From positions 1-64,000 of the forward strand of contig DF236979.1 in NCBI GenBank assembly GCA_000708835.1: a stretch of 64,000 nt of DNA, written 5' to 3'. The number at the start of each line of letters is the position of its first letter. Position 1 is the stretch's first letter. The DNA comes from Klebsormidium nitens. Its lineage: Eukaryota > Streptophyta > Klebsormidiophyceae > Klebsormidiales > Klebsormidiaceae. Positions 46,818 through 59,054 of this stretch are shown piece after piece. Under the pieces are notes generated by a model. The model made no database searches. It was not told the origin of the DNA and was given only the letters and a program-made list of their open reading frames with translations. Made by a program: the position numbers and the translations under genes.

Positions 46818-48092
46818 ACGTGGTAATGTGGTCTCTCTTCAGTCGATGCAACTAGTTCACGAGAGGAGATAAGACGATGATCATTTTTGCTAGATGGTGG
46901 CAATGGCAAATAATACATTCACGCGGCCCTTCACCATGTCCATGTGTCATCCACAGTGAACAATCGTCTCGTATGTGATGACTAGCTAGAATTGCAGACT
47001 TGTTGAGGGCACGATTTTGGGGTGCCGCCTCCACCATGCAGGAACCACTTATAAGTCCGTACTATAATAGAATGCGAGCTGAATCTCATTTGATTGAAGG
47101 CGACGCACATGTGCTGCCGCTGATTGGCTGATCAAGAGCTGAACTTGTACAGTCGAGAATCTTCATAAGCTTCATATTTTCTCATGCTTCGTATACGTAT
47201 ATTGGCCTGCCGTCGCTACTCAAATGCAGCTGCATACTGTCTTTCAGATAAGGTGGTACTAGCTATTTGCTCGTCAGAGAAAGTTTTGAAGATGGAACGT
47301 AGCAAACGTGACTACGTCCATGGCAGTTGCAGGGCAGTTGCGTAATTGCGAATCGCCCCTGGAGGCTGGAGCACTGCAGCTTTTGCTTCTTGTCTGATCT
47401 TTGTGCATCATGGATTGCCAGCACAAGGAGCCTGAAGTTCAATGTGGCGGGTAGGCCGCAGGCGCTGCTGTTGTGCAAAAAAATGTCAGCTACGACAAGT
47501 AGGACTGACGAGGAGCAACAGCTGTTGTTGGTCGGTGGATCAAACCGGTCGTAGTGGAAACCCACGCGTGGGGACAGCTTCTGTCGTCGGTGCGCTCAGT
47601 CGGGGGAAACAGATAGTTATCCTCTAGCGTCAAAGAATCGTACCTCCGTTAATTTGGTCAACTTGAATTCCTAGATTTCAAATGCAAGGATCTTCATTTG
47701 AGGAGCTTGCCCTCGGGAGGAAAGGCGCCATTTTGCAGGTGCCAGAAAGTAGGTAGAAGGTTTAGTGTGGAGAGTTGCAGCTGCAATTCACAAACCAGCA
47801 AAGCTTAGGGAGTTGGTAAGGATGACAAGAACCAGATTGTTTGGTCAAAGAGGAGGATGCTTTGGCCCCAACTTTGATGACCATTGATGGGACAGATTAC
47901 TTGTTATGCCCATTTGTAGGTTGTCTCCTGGCTCTTTGATGTAGAGAGGTGCTTTGGCTTGGAACATAGCTTGCACGCAGCATCCGGTATTTATCTCCAA
48001 CTGTTGGAGGTGCATTCTCCTGACTAGGCACGCTGCTTCTCATGTTTAGGAAAAAAACGGATATAGGATTTGGTGAGTTGTGGAGGTAGAGA
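46818..48092. other. Intergenic between the oligopeptidase and homeodomain genes
   Basis: Holds the 3' end of the upstream gene and the likely promoter and 5' leader of the downstream one. No GC-rich box like those elsewhere was seen here. No gene, RNA gene or mobile element was recognised. A noncoding upstream exon of the homeodomain gene could be hidden. Confidence 0.5.
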
Positions 48093-51000
48093 ATGCCACA
48101 GGGAACTCGGAAATGCGGGTGCCCCGCACGATGGTGCAGCTGTGGGGGCACTGTAAACAAGAGCGAGCTTAGAACAAAAACAAAAGTGGCTGCGGTTAGG
48201 AAAGCTGCTTCTGCGGCACCACCCATAGGAAAACCAATTCAGTCCGACAGTGCTACAAAAGCTCAGGAAGGTGTTGCGAAAGTGGCTGCAGCAGTTGAAG
48301 ATTCAAAGAAGAATCTGCTGGTAGGGAGGCCGTCTGCAAAGTTGCAAAATGAAGTTGAGCCAGCTTTGCAGAGGAGCGAGGGGGATGCGAAGTTGATCAA
48401 AAAGCCACTCCTTAAGCGGGGACGGTCGTCAGCAAAATCTTTAGGCTTGGACGCCATTGCTGGCCAATCGTTAGACAAAGTTAAGCCAGAATTCGGAGAA
48501 AACATTAATGTTTCTGATAAGCAACCAGCAAACAAGGTTCACAAGAGCCACAAGAAAAAGGTGCTTGTCGGTGCACCAGTACCCCCCCGGCCAATTCTTA
48601 GACAAAGAGCAACTGACTTCAAAGAGATTGAAAAGGTCCAGGATGGAGAGGGGAATGAGCAGGAAGACATGGGAACCAAGAAGATTGTAGTCCCAGTTAG
48701 CACTGGCAGGCTGAGAAGCAGGATCAAGACTCAAATCGCAAGGATCAGACGGGAGGAGGCACTCCTGGAAGCATACTCAGGAAGGTGGGTGAAGCTCTCT
48801 TCTAGGAACTCGCGTCTTATTTATAAGGATGTTTTCCTGTTTTTGCAACAAGCTGCAAAGGGAGAGCATGTACCAAGTGCATTACATACTAGGTATTGAG
48901 GACAAACGCTGGTAGAACTTTTCAATGTTTTGAAATATTCTGAACCTTCTGGTTTTTCTTGAAACTTCCACCTAATTGCTTTCTCGACAATGGTGGCACC
49001 TCACTTTGAAAGGACTCTGGTTCTTGTGATTTGAGGATTGTAAATATCTTTCTCTGCAATTTCAAGCTTGATAGACCCGTGCTTGAGTCAGTGAAAGATA
49101 CACCACCTTTCTTTATTTGAGGCAACTTCTTTGTATGCATTATGCTAGTTGCAAGCTGTGTTCAATACTAAAGGTTACATTGCTCATTGTGCTTTACCAC
49201 CAGCAATCAATGTCCCAATATTGTCTACTACATTCATACGAGCCTTTCCAACAAGTTTAGAAGGGTCAAAGCTTTGTTCATTGACATCACAAGGTGCTGG
49301 TTTCCTGAAATGTTTGAAGGGTAAACAATCCCATTTCAACTATCCTGATTCAGGTCGTTTCTTCTGCCTTCGCATTCTATCTAATTCAGTTTTTACCTAG
49401 GCTTGATATGTCCTACTCAATTATTATGAACAAGATAGCGTTGAAATGCGCTAAGTTGTTTTGATGGGTGGTTTCGCTTATGGACACAGACCGATGAGGA
49501 TGGCAAGATAGCCTGCCAGGGGACTATGGGTTCACTTAATCGATAGCTAAGTAAACTTCCAAGATTCAGTTACATCAAAGGATCTGATGGCAAGGGCATC
49601 GCAGATGCCATTCTAATAACGTGCGACTTTTTGAACGAAGGGCATTGCTGAAGTTCATTTGAAATCCTGTGAAGAACCTTTGGTAACTAATCAAAACGGT
49701 CCCAGTCAAGGCACCATCAGGATCATCCCTTACTTTCTAGTTAGTTGGTGACATTTCCATTTTGGGGATTGGTTCTTGGCCTGCTGGCATAGCGTACTAT
49801 CTGACAATCCTCACCCAATTGATAGAAACCGAACCAGAGGGCAGCTGGCATTTACAGCCTGGAAGAACTTTCAGCTCGATGGAATTCATTTATGCTGCTA
49901 GAACATTTTGTCTGTTTGTTGCCACAGCCACGAGAAGTTGCGACCCGAGGAGGAGCTCCTACGAGCGCGCAGTCAGATTCATCGTTCCAAGCTGGCTATC
50001 AGGGGAGCAGTGCAGGAGTTGGAGGTTCTCATGAACCATGAGATTGCAGAGATGGCTCAGAAGAAAGAGAGGGGACGCAGGAAGCACGAACAGGTTTGTT
50101 TCATTCTGCACCTTGTTCAGTCAGTCGAGTCGGTTCTTCTCCTTAAGGCTTTCCACAAAGGGCGAATGATGTTTGTTGCAGGATCTGCCTGCACTTCCAT
50201 CTCGATCACTTGGTACGGGCAGAGTCTGTGCAGAAGATGTTGCTTTTTAAGGACTTGTCTGAAACTTATCTGAAAGTTACCCACTCGAGCAGCTTTCTGA
50301 GCTGTACTTGCCACCCTACCTTTTGTTGCAGAGTGTGATTTTCCACTGCTGGCTGGAGGGCTTATCTCATGCTTAGAGATTGACTTAGGACAAGTACAAG
50401 GAAGCTTGGGTAACTTTGATGGTTGCGCAGTTTTTCATAACCTGATTGTGGTACGTACTGCTTGTGTATGGTGCAGGTAAACTGCGCTGTCTGTCAAACT
50501 GGGCACGTCACCACCAGCAATGACATCCTGCTCTGCGACGGGGGCTGTGAACGCGCCTTCCACCAATACTGCTTGGAGCCGGCAATTACACCCGACAAAA
50601 GTGAGCTCCTCAACAATTGTGCATCAATGCACCTGACGAGATTTACAGGAGATACCATTGAAATGCTTCCACTGGTTGCGACCGGCCGTCTCAAATCAGC
50701 CCACTATTAGTGTTGATGCACTGAAGCCAGGCCAATTTCCCCTCCCTTCCAATACTGACCGGGTGGCTTGACCTCGGTGGTCAGGCTTCTGCTCTAGATC
50801 TTGATATGAAGCTTTGGGATCGACAAGTAGGGTCATTGTTTCCGCTCGCCTGCCTTGTGAGCCGCGTCAAATACAGGCAGCTTTTTCTAGCTATGCATTC
50901 TTGAAATGGAGGAATCTCTACTCTCCAGTGCCCGCCGACGAGGAGAGCTGGCTGTGCCCCGCCTGCGACGTAAAGCTTGACTGCATACACGCCATCAACA

Positions 51001-54000
51001 AGCAGTTTGGCACCAAGCTACTCATGACCAGCTCCTGGCAGGTGAGGCAGCTTTCACCATGTCAACGTTTGCGGACAGTGCTTCCATTTTGAGACGGCCA
51101 TCTGAACAGCCTTCTGAAGATGGAAGTCGCCTGCTGACATTTCCCCGCTTCTTGCCTACCAGAAGTATCAGCTCAACAGGCCAACTGGTCAACTTTCTAA
51201 TCTTGTCCTTGTTCCCTTTGGAGTTCAACCGCAGTTGCTCATAAGAGGAACGATTCCTTGATTTCTTGATTGTGGGCTGCTTGTCATTGACTAACATTTA
51301 AAAGCTGTGTATTTTCTCCTGGCAGGACGTGTTCTCTGAGGAAGCTGAACAAGAAGCCGCAGGCACGTCCCCCAAGGTGCCGCAAAGCTCTGAGTGGCCG
51401 TCCGATGACTCAGCTGATGAGGACTACGATCCCGACAAAGAGGACAGCGGGGCAAAAGAGGGGGACAGTGAAGGGGAAGAGACGGTGCCTGGAACAGGTA
51501 AGACATATGAATCCTTTCGGGCCAGATTGATGGAAATGGTGTTGCACCTTCCTTCCTGGTTCTGGCAAAGCTTCTCTCTTACTGCCTTTTGAGGTCGTTA
51601 GTAAGATCCACTGCACTTAAAGATGGCTGTGCGTGACGGGACTGCGGATCAGGCGTTCACTGATGCTTCTGGTCAGCTTGCTGTGCCATGACGGCGAATG
51701 ACAGGACTCAAGCAGCTTGTAAGTTGTTGGCGTTGATTCGAGGATCATGAGCTCCTGAATACAAGCGTTGGAGTCGTTTACCTGCTCCAAATCGGGCGAC
51801 AAGGAATAAATAATAGATGTAAGGGACAGCAAGAAAGTAGAAAGCCGAACGAAATCACCTACAGTTCAAAGGACTATACAACAAACCATTTCAGAAACTC
51901 AGGGTTTTAGCGACAGTGCACTGCAACGTCGCTGAGTGCACTGTTTCACGTTCCAGAGGACCAAGCCAGCCGAGATTCGGACACTTCGGACGACGATATG
52001 GACGAGGAGATCAGCGAGGAGGAGGCGAAGGCTCTTTTGGAGGAGGTTGGTCCGGATGCTATCGGCACTGAGCCCGCAGAGGTGGAGGAGAGGCCAGAGG
52101 ATCTCATCATCGAGGGGAAGCGGAGGAGGACGCCAGTCGATTACAGGATACTCAATTTCGTAAGTCGCCTGGCTGCTCATGGAGATAGCCTTCTTGTAGA
52201 TTAGAATTTGAAGTCTGCGAGTTCTTCGATATTATGTGGTGAGGGCTTTCCAGTTTGAGTCCAAGCCTGCGAAGAGGAACTTGAACACGTCAGAGTTCCA
52301 GCTATTCGTCATTGCTTTCGGTTGGAAATTGAGACAGGAATTCAGAACGAGATTGACACGCCCAGATCGTCAAGAGGCTGGCCGTGATTACCATACTCCC
52401 GGATAGAAATTTCGGTGGTAGCAGCTGAACTACTACACGGTTATAGAGGCCGTCAGCTTGCTGCAAGAACGTTCAGGTTGTGAATCTGCATTCTGCATCT
52501 CGCATATGTCGGTGGCGCCTGTTCTTATTGGCTGTACTCCATGAGGCAATGGAGGGCGGTATTGGATGCTCATCTGGGTGCAAAAGTTAAACATTGACAC
52601 TCCGGTTTTGTCGCTAGGCCTTGTTCGGGTTCGATGACGTCACTGACGACTCCGACGAGGACGAGGAGGGAGCGGCCAAGAAACGCCGGACAAAAAACGC
52701 GCTGGAGGAGCCCCTCTTCACCACCGACGTCACGGGGGCTCCGCGACCAAAAGCTGACGTCGGCCCGCCGCAGAACGACGGGGCGCTTCCTCAAGTTAAG
52801 CAGGAGGCGGAAGTAGAAACGATAGTCGCGGCGGCTGGGGACGCGGACACGGGGACAAAAGAAAGGGAAGGGGAAGGGGCTGAGCCTCGGGAAGCAGAAG
52901 GTATGAAAGCGGAGGTTGAGAGAGCTGTGGAGGTCAAGATAGAAGCGGTGGAGAGTGGCGAGGAAGAGAAACCAAACGGCGTGCTGGAGGCGGCTGGAAA
53001 TGCACGGACAGAGCAGGCGAGGGCTTCGAGGTATCGACCGGAGCTGGAGGACGTTGCTTACAATGTAAGTTTTTGGTCGGGCCCATTTGGAACCAGCGTT
53101 CGTTCTCGAATGTGGCTATCTGAAGTGCACCCTGGGGCGGAAGCAATGCGGGCGCGTTGTGGTATAGACGGGTATTGGTGATTGGGGTCAACACTCTGTT
53201 CGATATATTCAGACGCAGTCTTATAACGATGAAAGCGGTTCTTCCTCTGTACTGGGATGCGGGTTTCCCGTTGGCTTTCTTTGTGGGCGCTTCGATCAGG
53301 CACCTGGAGCCTCATCTTTTGGAACCTTTCACAATGCGGCTGAAGAAAGTGAGCACTAGAAATCCCTGACCCAACCTTGCTGTTGTTGATGCAGGTGTTG
53401 AAGACCTCCTTTTTGGAGAACCAGTTGCCGAGCTTGGAAAAGAAGCAAGAGCTGTGTGAACAGCTCAAGCTGCCCATTGATCAGGTGGGCCTCCGTTCAT
53501 TCCTTCGAATAAGCATGCAGACAGCAACATTGTATGAACAACAGGGTTGAGAGCTCGTCTGCTTCACGAGCGTAGAACGAGCTTCTCCACGTGCTTCAAA
53601 CTCTGGAGAGATTCCTTGATTCTGACTGCCACGTTTTTCGGCGGAGTCGATTGTGCTGCCGAGCGGCGGATGTCTTGAAATCCAACTCATGCCTTTGATC
53701 AAACGGAGACCACTGCACGCGCTCCCAATATGGGTAGGTTGCTGACTCACTAAAGGTTCAAGTACCAGTCAAGAATGCTTACACGTGAGCATTTCCAAGC
53801 AGGTCAACCGCTGGTTCCGTGGTTACCGCCACAAGGTTCTCACGGCCCTTAACCGTCCGCCCGACCCCGAGTCCCAAGCCCCGGGCTCCAAGTATCCCCC
53901 CTGGAGTTTGAACGAAGTCGCATCCGAAGAGGCGGTCGAGAGAGACCGGCGCGTGAACATGGTGCTCAAGTCCACGGGAAAGCTCCGCGCAGCGCTGGCG

Positions 54001-57000
54001 AAAGCCGCGGAGCTCCGGCAAGTCGCGCGGGAGAACGGGGAAGAGAGCTCGGAAGCCGACTCGCCGCGATGCGCGGAGGGCCGGGGGATCCTCGCCCGGC
54101 TGAAACGGAAGGCGGAGGGGCCGGAGGGCTTTGCCGCGAAGAAAGGGAAGCGCACGGCGTTCGGAAACGCGGGCGCGGACAAGAGCGACGAAGCGCGCGT
54201 GCTGCAGAGCACGCTGCAGAGGCTCGCGGCGCTCGACACGCGACCGCTCTCGGTGAACGGGAACCGGATGGGCCGGCCGCCGATCCGGATGATCGAGCTC
54301 ATGGCCGAGGTGGAAAACCTGCACGGGGGGCAGCTTCCGGAATTGCTCGCCAAGCACGGGGGGGTAAAAAAGCCGGGTGCCCGGCCACCCACGCTGCTGC
54401 AACAGAGCCTGATGCGCGGCCGGCGCGAGCTAGGCGCGGACAGCGTCGGCGAGGACTCGCAGGGTTTGGAGGGTTCGGACGGGTCCGGGTCGTGGGGCTC
54501 CGGACGGAAGAAAGTGCGGGACGAGTCGGGGGCTGCGGGAGAAGGGGTGGACGATGCGCTGCCGCGGATGGGAGCGCCAAAGCTGCTGAAGGAGGAACCG
54601 CGGCTACAAAGAGGCGGGAGCTTCAACAGCAACCAGTCGTTCGACGAAGGTCAGTCCTTGTTTCGCTTTCAAGCTCATACTCACTGTCCGTCTGCGACCC
54701 ATATCACATGGCCAACGTCCTATTCGTTCTCCATGCGGAGATATTGGCCTCCTTGTTCAAAGCGACTGTGATAGCACTGTCCAGAACATGCAGGTCGAAC
54801 GAAACCAGAAGCTCAACGTCTTCTAGCCGGCACTCTACTCCAGCCGTAGTTCATTAGATTAGCCTTGGGCTGCCAGCAATTTGTGTTATCACGAGGTTTG
54901 CGTTGCATGGGTCCTGACTTCGATCAACTTTCCGCGTTGCAAACCTTCTTCCAGCTTCGATTACATCTCTGCTTGTCTAACCTGTGCTCGTCCAAATCTG
55001 GAGACCCTAACCTTCACATGCGCTTCCTCTTTGCAGACGAGTCTGGGCTGGAAGACTCCTGGGTCGCGGCGCTCGACAAGCGCCCCTTTTCCAAGAACGG
55101 CAAGCGCATGGGGCGCCCCTCGCGGCAGGTCAAGGAGGCCATCCTCCAGTTCCGGCGAGAGAAGCACGCCGCCATGGGTCTGCCAGACGATGCTGGAATG
55201 GATGGCGCGTCTGCCGGAACGGAATCCACCGAGGAGCGGGCGAGAGCGCCCGGGGACGCGTTACCGGCCAAGAACGGCGTGCTGCCGCGATTCTCGAAGT
55301 CGGGGAAGCGGATCGGGAGACCCCCCCGGGCGCTGCGGAAGCCGGAGGCGAAGGCCGTGGCGGTGTCGGATGCTGTTCCACCGGTGAGGGGGGGCGACGA
55401 TCTTGGTAGTGCCGGTCATTCGGGACGCGGTCGAAAGACAGCACTTCCGGAAAGATTGCTTTATGGTCTCGCGGACCAGCCTTGGGACTGTGGAGCACTT
55501 AGCTTCTTGATTCTGGTGTTCATGTATCTGGTCTGCTTTTAAAAAACGGATGCGCTTTTTAGAACTCAACTGACTGATCATAGAGGCCACCAAGGCGTCC
55601 AGCAAAGAAGCCTGTCATGTGTACTCTTTGTCTCCTGCTAATCCTTTTGTGAATGCAGAAAGTTTCCGGACTTCCGTTGCCGGGTCGCATGCAGCGCAAC
55701 CACTCTTTGAATGAATAATCAAGAAAGGGTATAGCTTTATAGAAGTTTGCAGCCTCCCCTTACAGATGGAACCCGAGAAGGATATGATACAATAGCCAAG
55801 ACGATAATAACCTCCGATTAACGCGGAAACTTTTTACCCACTAAAATACTAGCTCCGCACCCGTTCTACCCACCCTAACCCCCAGACTGAACCCTACCCG
55901 TCCCAGTGCGGTTACCTTATCAAGATATTGACTATCTTTCTCGAGTTTCATCCTTTGCAGGCTGAGCCCCTCCATCGGTCCGATTCGTTCGGCAGCCTGG
56001 ACGGCTCCACAATCGGCCCGGACGGCGTGCGCTACTCCAAGTCAGGCCGCCGCATTGGCAAACCCCAAAGGTTGGGAGTGGTCGACTCGGATGAGCTGAT
56101 GCAGAAGCAAGAGGAGGCGCCGCCATTCCCGGCGGGCCCGGCCCGGAGGATGACGTCAATCCTTGGGTCGTTTGATGACCTCACCGCGGCGATCGACCAC
56201 CTGGAAAAGCCGGCAGCCAAGGTGCCACGGAGGTGAGGAGACGTTAGCTGTGGCCTGCGGTCCAACCGTCGGTTTGATGTCTGGTCTTGTGTTAACCGGA
56301 CTGATCAATCATCTAAGAAGCGAAGGAGTAGGTGCAGTAAGGTACCCGTCAGAATGAGAGACGGATCCCAACGAAAATCTGTCGTGAGAAAGCTTTGGAG
56401 AGCTCTGTGAAAGCATCGGCAAGACGAGGCTGTGTGCGGGCATAACCTGGACAGCATTGACCGGTATCAGAAGCCGGTGGGGTACATTCTAATGTCTGTA
56501 TAATCGATCTAATCCACCTTCTTAGCACTTACTTGACGTCACTATTGCTGTGCAATCAGTCGGCTAGAAGAGCTTCCTTCGTTGGCTTTGCAAGTTTTGT
56601 GCATCATGGCCTCATGTGAAAGCAGACTGTCTATTGAAAAGTACAGCGCGACTCTGTCTCCAGGATTTGCTCGAACTGAAGTGTTCCGCTCCCGTTCCAA
56701 GAACATTTTACCAACATGGAAAAGCCTCCATGTCCACCCACTGCTGCAATATAGTGCAACGGATGCTTTCATACAAACAGAAGCAGAGAGTCTCGAAGCT
56801 GCACAAATTCGAGAGTGTCAGCTGCTCAAACGGCAAGCCTTTCTTTACAGAGAGCGGAGCGCCGACCGAGTGCTTGACGAGAGAGCGATCCTCAGCGGCA
56901 TCCGGAAACGGGTCGCCAGCAGCAACAAGCTGTCGGCCTTCGTCACAAGCTCGGGGAATGACGTCAACGAGCGGGACAGCGGCGTGGCGGCGGGCGCAGC

Positions 57001-57628
57001 GGCGGGTTCGGGAGAGGAGGCGCAGAGCGCACGGACTGGTGTGAACGGGCCGTATGACGGGGCTAACCGGCCGCACAATCCGCTGGAGAGCCTATTCACA
57101 GCGGTGACAGCCCACGAGGAGCGGAATGAGGAGATGGGGGAGAAAGTGGACGGAACGGAGACAGGGGACGAGTCGCTGGCGGTAGAGCAGCTGCTTATAG
57201 CGGTCGCGAATCCGGTTATGGCCATGGGTTTTAACTTGTCGAGTACGGAGGAGGGACTAATACCCGGCTTGTTAGTGAAGTCCGCGCCGGATCCACCGGC
57301 CCCGGTTAGCGACCCCCCGGGCACTTCTTCGGCCCCACATGAGGTGACGGCAAACGGTCAGGAGAGCGCCCCGGTTGAAGACGCGGGGGCCGGGAGCAGT
57401 GGGGAACAATTCGGGGCCTCGGAGGTTCCAAGTGACATTCTGCTGGGCAACACGTTTAGCTCGTCCGGCGACCTGGCAGCCATGGCCGCGTCTCTGATGT
57501 CGCCTGTACGAAGACCAGACCGACCTCCAAGGAAAGGGGGGAAGCGGGCGTTTTCGTCCATTGCACGGGTTGGATCTGTGCCCGGGATCGCGAATCTAGC
57601 GGCTCCCTCTGAAGGAACGTCGGTCTGA
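48093..57628 (+). CDS. PHD-finger/homeodomain protein, PRHA/HAT3.1-like, with AT-hook-like repeats (about 1416 aa)
   Basis: Twelve exons: 48093-48784, 49928-50093, 50477-50600, 50929-51041, 51326-51497, 51957-52159, 52618-53064, 53395-53484, 53803-54649, 55037-55383, 55961-56232 and 56851-57628 (4251 nt, all phases closing). A basic N terminus is followed by the conserved LEAYSGSHEKLRPEEELLRA segment found before the PHD finger in plant PRHA/HAT3.1 proteins. The PHD finger (about 287-355) has Cys4-His-Cys3 (NCAVC, LLCDGGC, FHQYC, WLCPAC). An acidic region and TPVDYRILNF follow. The homeodomain (about 626-685) ends QVNRWFRGYRHKVL. Four repeats of [FYL]S-x2-G-x-R-[MI]-G-[RK]-P lie near 816, 967, 1036 and 1091. 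A nuclear, DNA- and histone-binding transcriptional regulator is the family role. Oddities: Gly676 replaces the usual homeodomain Asn51, and a stop codon spans the exon 11/intron 11 border. Exon 12 is the least certain exon. Confidence 0.85.
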
Positions 57629-59054
57629 TTGTAACAACGTTGTAATCTAGGAAAATAGACGGGTTCTTGCTTCTTTTGTCCGCAACAAAAGCAACCATAT
57701 TTTATTCTGGGAATAGATGGTCTAGGTTTTACGCATGAGTTATGGTAGGACTGGAGTGAGGTGATTGATGTGCACTGGGCAGGAAAGAAACAATAGATAG
57801 ATTGTATTTCAGGTGATTCTGCTCTAGAGTTGCCCGGTAGATTTGCTCAAGGTCCGACCGGATCAAGAAGCAGGCTTGGCTAGGGAGTTGGGTTCTGTGT
57901 TTCAGTTGTCATCAGACGGCCAATGAGGTGGTGTCCCAATCGGTTTTTTTGGCACAAGGAACTTTTACACTTCAACCCTGTTTGGAGGAAAGCTTTGTAC
58001 CAATTATCTGATCTGGCCGTTTAAGCCTCGTAGATTTGTGGGTGCATGACGGTAGATGCTGCATGTCACTAGAAGGATTCTATACGTACATTGCATAGAC
58101 CAAAGTCCATGTTTCTACGCAGCGTCAGAGAGCTTGCACAATAGTAGATTAGAATGTAGCGGCATGTTCCAATGTAAATGTTAATTTGTTATTATACTAA
58201 AGTTAGGTATTTAAGCTAGTAAAACACAGATTCCTAGTGAGCGACACGTCGCACATCATTGCCAAGCTGCTTCATTGTGAACGACGGTGCAGACGTATTT
58301 CAATCCAACATTACGCGGCAAATGTTTGAGTTTTCAGGTTAACTTACATTTTTACCACGACGCGATTATATAATGATTACAAGCATCAGATTTAATTATC
58401 AAGTACCATATATATGACCGTAATTCGATACGTACGGTACATGGCGCATATACATGATAATTACTGCATTTGCAAATAATTTTCTCTGGGCTGGTAAAAG
58501 TCGGATAGACAATGATGTGTCAACTCGTGGCACATGCATCATTGCAGAACGTTCGATGCAAACGCGGTGATCACCCCTAGTATTGATCATGCCATGCATT
58601 CAACCAGAAGGTTGGCAGTGTTCAGCAACCAATCATCCATGCGTGTTTAAGCAAGATCGGATGCTCCCGCAATTCTAATTCAAATCCCTCTCAAAACGCT
58701 TAATGGTTCTACACTTGTTACAGTAGTGACTCAATTGGTTTAACGACCTGATTCCAACACAGTACACAGATTTGGTTAAATCGTCGACCAGGAACAATGA
58801 TCAACGATCCATCTATACAACTCTACCAAAAAGAGCTGGCCTCATGGCCTTATGCAACCTTCTGTACAGAATACCAACAATTTCACATCGAATGATCGCA
58901 CCTCTCCTCACTCTCCGCATCAAAAATCTACAGATTCCACGTCAAAATTCTTGCCCAAGACGGCTTGCACAACTCAACTCTACCAATCCAAGTTACACAT
59001 TTGGGTTTAAAATTGCGCGCATGCATACAACTCAGCTAGGCTCAAAATACTGAT
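57629..59054. other. Intergenic between convergent genes
   Basis: Contains both 3' flanks. The stretch around 58150-58480 is AT-rich with several short TATA-like runs. No gene, repeat family or RNA was recognised. Confidence 0.5.

Noticed and set aside
53823-54632. 269-codon antisense open frame within the homeodomain gene.
   Set aside because: Shadow of a GC-rich exon; the sense strand carries the homeodomain and AT-hook-like motifs.
56582-56850. Extension of the last homeodomain-gene exon upstream of 56851, or a separate gene starting here.
   Set aside because: The segment is less GC-rich than the exons, has no ATG-led conserved start, and a strong acceptor at 56850 joins in the right phase to the 56232 donor. 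An alternative acceptor at 56559 also fits the phase, so this is not fully excluded.
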